The position numbers and the translations under genes were made by a program. This document shows, one piece after another, positions 14,033 to 15,942 of a stretch of 15,942 bases of DNA. Origin of the DNA: Flemingiibacterium sp964430755 (GTDB lineage Bacteria > Bacillota > Clostridia > Oscillospirales > CAG-272); the NCBI GenBank assembly GCA_964430755.1, contig CAYSFT010000050.1:1-15942 (forward strand), given 5' to 3'. The notes beneath the pieces were generated by a model. That model ran no database searches and was not told the DNA's origin. It was given only the letters and a program-made list of their open reading frames with translations. Numbering within the stretch: position 1 is the stretch's first letter; each line of letters opens with the position of its first letter.

Positions 14033-14791
14033 GTGGAGGCTTACACGTCACTTGCTCCCGTATACGACCGTCTTAACGCAGATATCGACTATACTGCATG
14101 GGCAGACTATATCGAGCGTCAGTTCGCGCTTCACTCAAAAATGAAGCCCGAGAGTGTGCTTGATCTTGCCTGCGGTACAGGTAACGTCACAGTCGAGCTC
14201 GCACGCCGTGGGTACGATATGACGGGAGTTGACCTATCCGAAGATATGCTCGCCGTTGCACGTAAAAAATGTGACGGGGAGCGTTTTCGTCATTCCGTGC
14301 TTCTTATAAGACAGGATATGGCGGAGCTTGAGCTTTACGGTACTGTAAATGCGGTTGTCTGCTGTCTTGATAGCCTTAACTATTTAACCGACACATCCGC
14401 ACTGACACGTACCTTTTCTCATGTACACAACTATCTCGATCCCGACGGACTTTTCATCTTCGACATGAACGCTCCGGCGAAGTTCGAAAACGTGTACGGC
14501 GATAACGCATACATCCTCGAGGATGAGAGTGTTTTTTGTGCATGGCAGAATGTCTACAACAAAAAAACAAAGCTGTGCGATTTTTATCTTTCAATCTTCA
14601 CCGAGGATAAGGACGGAAGATGGCTTCGATTTGACGAGGAGCAACGCGAGCGCTGTTATTCACTGCGCACTGTCAAAAAGTTGCTCGCCGATACAGGCTT
14701 TGAATTATGTTCCCTCACGTCGGATTTTTACGGCAATGATGTCGATAATGACACCGAGCGCTGGCATTTTGTCGCACGGGCGAAAAAATAA
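14033..14791 (+). CDS. Class I SAM-dependent methyltransferase
   Basis: A 252-residue Rossmann-fold methyltransferase. The SAM-binding motif I VLDLACGTGN is at about residues 42-51 (D44 begins the acidic-Gly-rich loop). The acidic residue ending strand 2 is D67 in MTGVDLSEDML, then IRQDMAEL, and the post-motif block VVCCLDSLNYL. The N-terminal SLAPVYDRLN is the usual beginning of this family, which supports the GTG at 14033 as start. It lies only 3 nt after the preceding stop with no clear ribosome site, so initiation probably depends on coupling. The acceptor substrate cannot be predicted. The aromatic pattern near the C-terminus (YSLRTVKKLLADTGF) is shared with many small-molecule methyltransferases of Bacillota. 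Confidence 0.88.
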   Translation: MEAYTSLAPVYDRLNADIDYTAWADYIERQFALHSKMKPESVLDLACGTGNVTVELARRGYDMTGVDLSEDMLAVARKKCDGERFRHSVLLIRQDMAELELYGTVNAVVCCLDSLNYLTDTSALTRTFSHVHNYLDPDGLFIFDMNAPAKFENVYGDNAYILEDESVFCAWQNVYNKKTKLCDFYLSIFTEDKDGRWLRFDEEQRERCYSLRTVKKLLADTGFELCSLTSDFYGNDVDNDTERWHFVARAKK

Positions 14792-14809
14792 ATAATACAG
14801 GGAAAAACA

Positions 14810-15706
14810 ATGAATCAGAAATCAACCATTCTGCGTGCAATGACACGAGACGGAAGTGCACGCGCATTTGTAATAAATTCAACCGACATGGTGAACACCG
14901 CCATCGGTTACCATAAAACCACACCGACCGCATCTGCACTGCTCGGAAGAACACTGACTGCGGCATCCATGATGGGCACGCTTCTCAAGGACAAGGGCAA
15001 CACATTAACCCTCAACATCCGCGGTGACGGTCCTGCAAAGAATGTCATCGCAGTGTCCGACTATGCAGGCAACGTCAAGGGCTACATTGCCGAGCCATAT
15101 ATCGACATCCCGAAGAAATCGAACGGTAAGCTCGACGTTTCGGGCGCGATCGGTCACGGAACACTGTCTGTCGTCAAGGATATCGGACTCAAAGAGCCGT
15201 ACTCGGGCATGATAAACCTCGTCAGCGGAGAGATCGCCGAGGATATCACGCAGTATTTTGCGGCAAGCGAGCAGACACCGAGCCTTTGTGCGCTGGGCGT
15301 GCTTATTGACCGTGATTATACCTGTAAGGCAGCAGGCGGCGTGCTTGTCTCTCTTCTTCCCTTTGCGGCAGAGGAAACGATCACGCAGCTTGAGAAGAAC
15401 GCTGAAAAGCTCTCCAACATTTCCCGTCTCTTTGATGAAGGCAAGAGCTGTCAGGAAGTGCTTGACATCGTGCTTGAAGGAATTGAGTACGACCTCTTTG
15501 ACGAGCTTGACGTCGGCTATGCCTGCGACTGTTCACGCGAACGCTGTGCACGTGCACTGGTAAGTCTCGGCAAGGATGAGGTTGACGGAATTTTCGCCGA
15601 GTGCCGTGACGAGGGCAAGCCCGAGGAGATACAGTTCGAGTGTCACTTCTGCGATAAGAAATACCTTTTCACCAAAGAGGATGCAGAGAAGCTGTTTAAA
15701 AAATAA
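14810..15706 (+). CDS. hslO: Redox-regulated chaperone Hsp33
   Basis: A cytoplasmic holdase that is switched on by oxidative unfolding and protects proteins from aggregation. The 298-residue protein has the Hsp33 N-terminal domain (STILRAMTRDGSARAF, with the central GDGPAKNVIAVSDYAGNVKGY) and the C-terminal zinc/redox switch. The switch has CxC at C239 and C241 (CDCSRERC) and CxxC at C278 and C281 (CHFC), so all four zinc ligands are intact. Eighteen nucleotides separate it from the methyltransferase stop, with a weak ribosome site (CAGGGA). It is probably the last gene of the YerC-methyltransferase-hslO transcript. An oxidative-stress chaperone fits an anaerobe exposed to occasional oxygen. 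Confidence 0.96.
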   Translation: MNQKSTILRAMTRDGSARAFVINSTDMVNTAIGYHKTTPTASALLGRTLTAASMMGTLLKDKGNTLTLNIRGDGPAKNVIAVSDYAGNVKGYIAEPYIDIPKKSNGKLDVSGAIGHGTLSVVKDIGLKEPYSGMINLVSGEIAEDITQYFAASEQTPSLCALGVLIDRDYTCKAAGGVLVSLLPFAAEETITQLEKNAEKLSNISRLFDEGKSCQEVLDIVLEGIEYDLFDELDVGYACDCSRERCARALVSLGKDEVDGIFAECRDEGKPEEIQFECHFCDKKYLFTKEDAEKLFKK

Positions 15707-15743
15707 GAGTGTAAAGTTTTTCGCGTAAGCGGCATATATTAAT

Positions 15744-15804
15744 AGAGGCAGTACTCACCTATACGGTGAATCTCACCCCTCTGATACTGCCGGAAATATT
15801 TTTT
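15744..15804 (+). terminator. Structured 3' region of the hslO transcript, possible terminator
   Basis: GGCAGTA (15747-15753) pairs with TACTGCC (15785-15791), enclosing a smaller hairpin TCACC (15755-15759) / GGTGA (15765-15769). The following bases GGAAATATTTTTT provide a U-run after a short gap, as in a weak intrinsic terminator. AGAGG (15744-15748) could pair instead with CCTCT (15778-15782), a fold that excludes the outer stem. A 14-bp palindrome of six T and six A bounded by A and T lies at 15798-15811. A cloverleaf-like stem of 7 bp suggested a tRNA remnant, but no T-loop or anticodon arm is present. Confidence 0.45.
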
Positions 15805-15824
15805 AAAAAATTTCAAAAAAGGTA

Positions 15825-15853
15825 TTGACAAACAGAATACAACGTGATATAAT
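15825..15853 (+). promoter_or_regulatory. Consensus promoter for tRNA-Val
   Basis: TTGACA at 15825-15830 and TATAAT at 15848-15853 with exactly 17 bp between them match the sigma-A consensus at all twelve positions. The expected start is near 15860, about 29 nt before the tRNA. The sequence between holds a 7-bp hairpin TCGCAAG (15861-15867) / CTTGCGA (15877-15883), which is probably removed when RNase P processes the 5' end. Confidence 0.9.
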
Positions 15854-15888
15854 ATATAAGTCGCAAGACAATGGCGCTTGCGATAGAT

Positions 15889-15942
15889 GGAAGCTTAGCT
15901 CAGCTGGGAGAGCATCTGCCTTACAAGCAGAGGGTCACAGGT
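15889..15942 (+). tRNA. tRNA-Val (anticodon UAC), 3' part cut by the window edge
   Basis: GGAAGCT is the 5' acceptor strand, followed by TA and a D-arm GCTC-AGCTGGGA-GAGC. The anticodon stem is TCTGC/GCAGA with loop CTTACAA, giving anticodon TAC (valine). The variable region AGGGTCA and the start of the T-arm follow (ACAGGT). The T-loop and 3' acceptor strand lie beyond the window. The consensus promoter 36 nt upstream supports a functional gene, possibly the first of a tRNA cluster. Confidence 0.93.

Noticed and set aside
15747..15791. Possible degenerate tRNA upstream of tRNA-Val
   Set aside because: The 7-bp outer stem resembles an acceptor, but there is no T-loop, anticodon arm or D-arm, and the total length of 45 nt is too short.

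Overview
The window looks like a chromosomal segment of an anaerobic, probably gut-associated Clostridia member (Bacillota; Oscillospiraceae/Ruminococcaceae-like). The reasons are strong AGGAGG-type ribosome sites, sigma-A promoters of the TTGACA/TATAAT kind, moderate GC, a YerC/TrpR-like gene, an Hsp33 gene and a paired M16 peptidase locus, plus GC-rich intergenic repeats of the type scattered through such genomes. The organism assignment is inference. All genes read left to right.

Layout. 1-545: repeat-filled leader with no convincing gene. 546-4130: tightly overlapping operon of two M16 peptidase-family proteins (a non-catalytic and a zinc-binding partner, YmfF/YmfH-like) and lgt (lipoprotein diacylglyceryl transferase). 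4131-4737: three different repeat families side by side. 4754-5602: folD (one-carbon folate metabolism). 5654-5754: a near-consensus promoter embedded in repeated ATGTTA(A/C) half-sites. 5795-11991: DeoR-type regulator followed by a lipoyl-dependent 2-oxoacid dehydrogenase complex in the order E2, E3, fused E1 alpha-beta, ending in a clear rho-independent terminator. 12050-12563: a large imperfect inverted repeat related to the repeat before folD. 12598-13635: lipoate-protein ligase, the enzyme that would activate the E2 lipoyl domain. 13739-15706: YerC-like regulator, class I SAM methyltransferase and hslO (Hsp33). 15825-15942: consensus promoter and the first part of a tRNA-Val(UAC), cut by the window edge.

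How the genes fit together. The central block is a self-contained module: a regulator, all catalytic parts of a 2-oxoacid (pyruvate-, acetoin- or branched-chain-type) dehydrogenase complex, and a ligase for lipoate salvage. No lipoate synthase is seen here. The E1 is a single 828-residue alpha-beta fusion with insertions in the thiamine-diphosphate half, so its substrate cannot be read with confidence. The other genes are housekeeping functions. The most unusual non-coding content is the set of intergenic repeats, which occupy most of every gene gap longer than about 200 bp.
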